49,597 nt of DNA from NCBI RefSeq assembly GCF_900176135.1, contig NZ_FWWW01000034.1, positions 1 through 49,597 of the forward strand, read 5' to 3'. This DNA is from Hymenobacter roseosalivarius DSM 11622 (GTDB taxonomy: Bacteria > Bacteroidota > Bacteroidia > Cytophagales > Hymenobacteraceae). Positions 49,368-49,597 of the stretch are shown here, piece after piece. Numbering within the stretch: the first letter of the stretch is position 1; every line of letters begins with the position of its first letter. The notes beneath the pieces are model-generated. The model was not told the origin of the DNA. It saw nothing but the letters and a program-made list of their open reading frames with translations, and did not search any database. A program made the position numbers and the translations under genes.

Positions 49368-49597
49368 GTGTGAGAATATGAGAGCAATAGGGATACTCCC
49401 GATAGCTACTCTAAGCCAAGTATTATGCCATTTTGAATATAGTAAATCCTATTCACTTTCACAGTAGTGTTGGCGTTTTAATTATCAACTTGTTAGGTTC
49501 CGAAGCATTTCTACTTATCTCTGCTACTTGTTCTTATGTGCTTGCTCAGCGTTGTTTACCATTACAATCGGGTATGCGCCAAAAACACAAAAAAGCC

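Overview
The window looks like chromosomal DNA from a GC-rich member of Bacteroidota, most likely Cytophagales close to Hymenobacter. That rests on gene content and promoter style, not on a database match. Supporting signs are the families DUF1573, DUF4293 and DUF4476, a YbbR-YajC-DUF1573-YtxH-NusB neighbourhood, a type IX-style C-terminal domain, several TAnnTTTG boxes instead of sigma70 boxes, and poor Shine-Dalgarno sequences. I see no phage, CRISPR array or complete insertion sequence.

Layout. 1-3147: 5' part of a very large secreted adhesin-like gene (IPT/TIG, Ig-like, MBG and YDG modules), minus strand, running off the left edge. 3148-3934: AT-richer spacer. 3935-9157: a dihydrofolate-reductase-like gene broken by a nonsense codon, then minus-strand psd, gdhA, cdsA and a CPBP membrane protease (phospholipid synthesis and glutamate metabolism). 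9317-15087: dusB, an EamA transporter, a small membrane ORF, an LpxR-like outer-membrane protein, a broken REP-associated tyrosine transposase (RAYT) and an APC permease. 15314-24305: a carboxypeptidase-regulatory-like membrane protein, a CrtC/AttH-type lipoprotein, a sensor kinase, hemA, an ArsR regulator, a second GLFV dehydrogenase with a 10-T frameshift, an MscS channel and a TerB-like glycine-rich protein. 24440-30515: an AsmA-like protein, tRNA-Val, a lipoprotein, a membrane glycosyltransferase and an apparently internally deleted GNAT protein. 30512-37165 (all minus): coaE, ybbR, yajC, DUF1573, isocitrate dehydrogenase, ytxH, nusB, leucine dehydrogenase. 37438-45249: an ABC exporter, a type IX-tail protein, two tRNA-Pro genes, a GyrI-like protein, a PAS/HATPase protein lacking its phosphoacceptor region, a response regulator and a second ABC exporter. 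45372-49367: truA, GNAT, thiolase, DUF4293, DUF4476.

The genes are mainly housekeeping: phospholipid synthesis (cdsA, psd), tRNA modification (dusB, truA), haem (hemA), CoA (coaE), secretion (yajC) and amino-acid catabolism (three GLFV dehydrogenases, permease, thiolase). The unusual material lies in and between the genes. (i) A short motif, TTTTGCCCCCC, is repeated far beyond chance on both strands, in genes, in front of genes and, in a variant form, as terminator stems. (ii) A family of small inverted-repeat elements has three copies here, two of which supply the stop codon of the preceding gene. (iii) A decayed RAYT is present, the enzyme type known to mobilise such palindromes. (iv) Several genes look damaged: two TGG-to-TAG-like nonsense codons, a homopolymer frameshift and two apparent in-frame internal deletions, one of which removes the histidine region of a sensor kinase.

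The last 230 bases (49368-49597) hold no gene that I can support. They end in an A-rich stretch followed by GCC, which looks like the first half of another terminator cut by the window edge.
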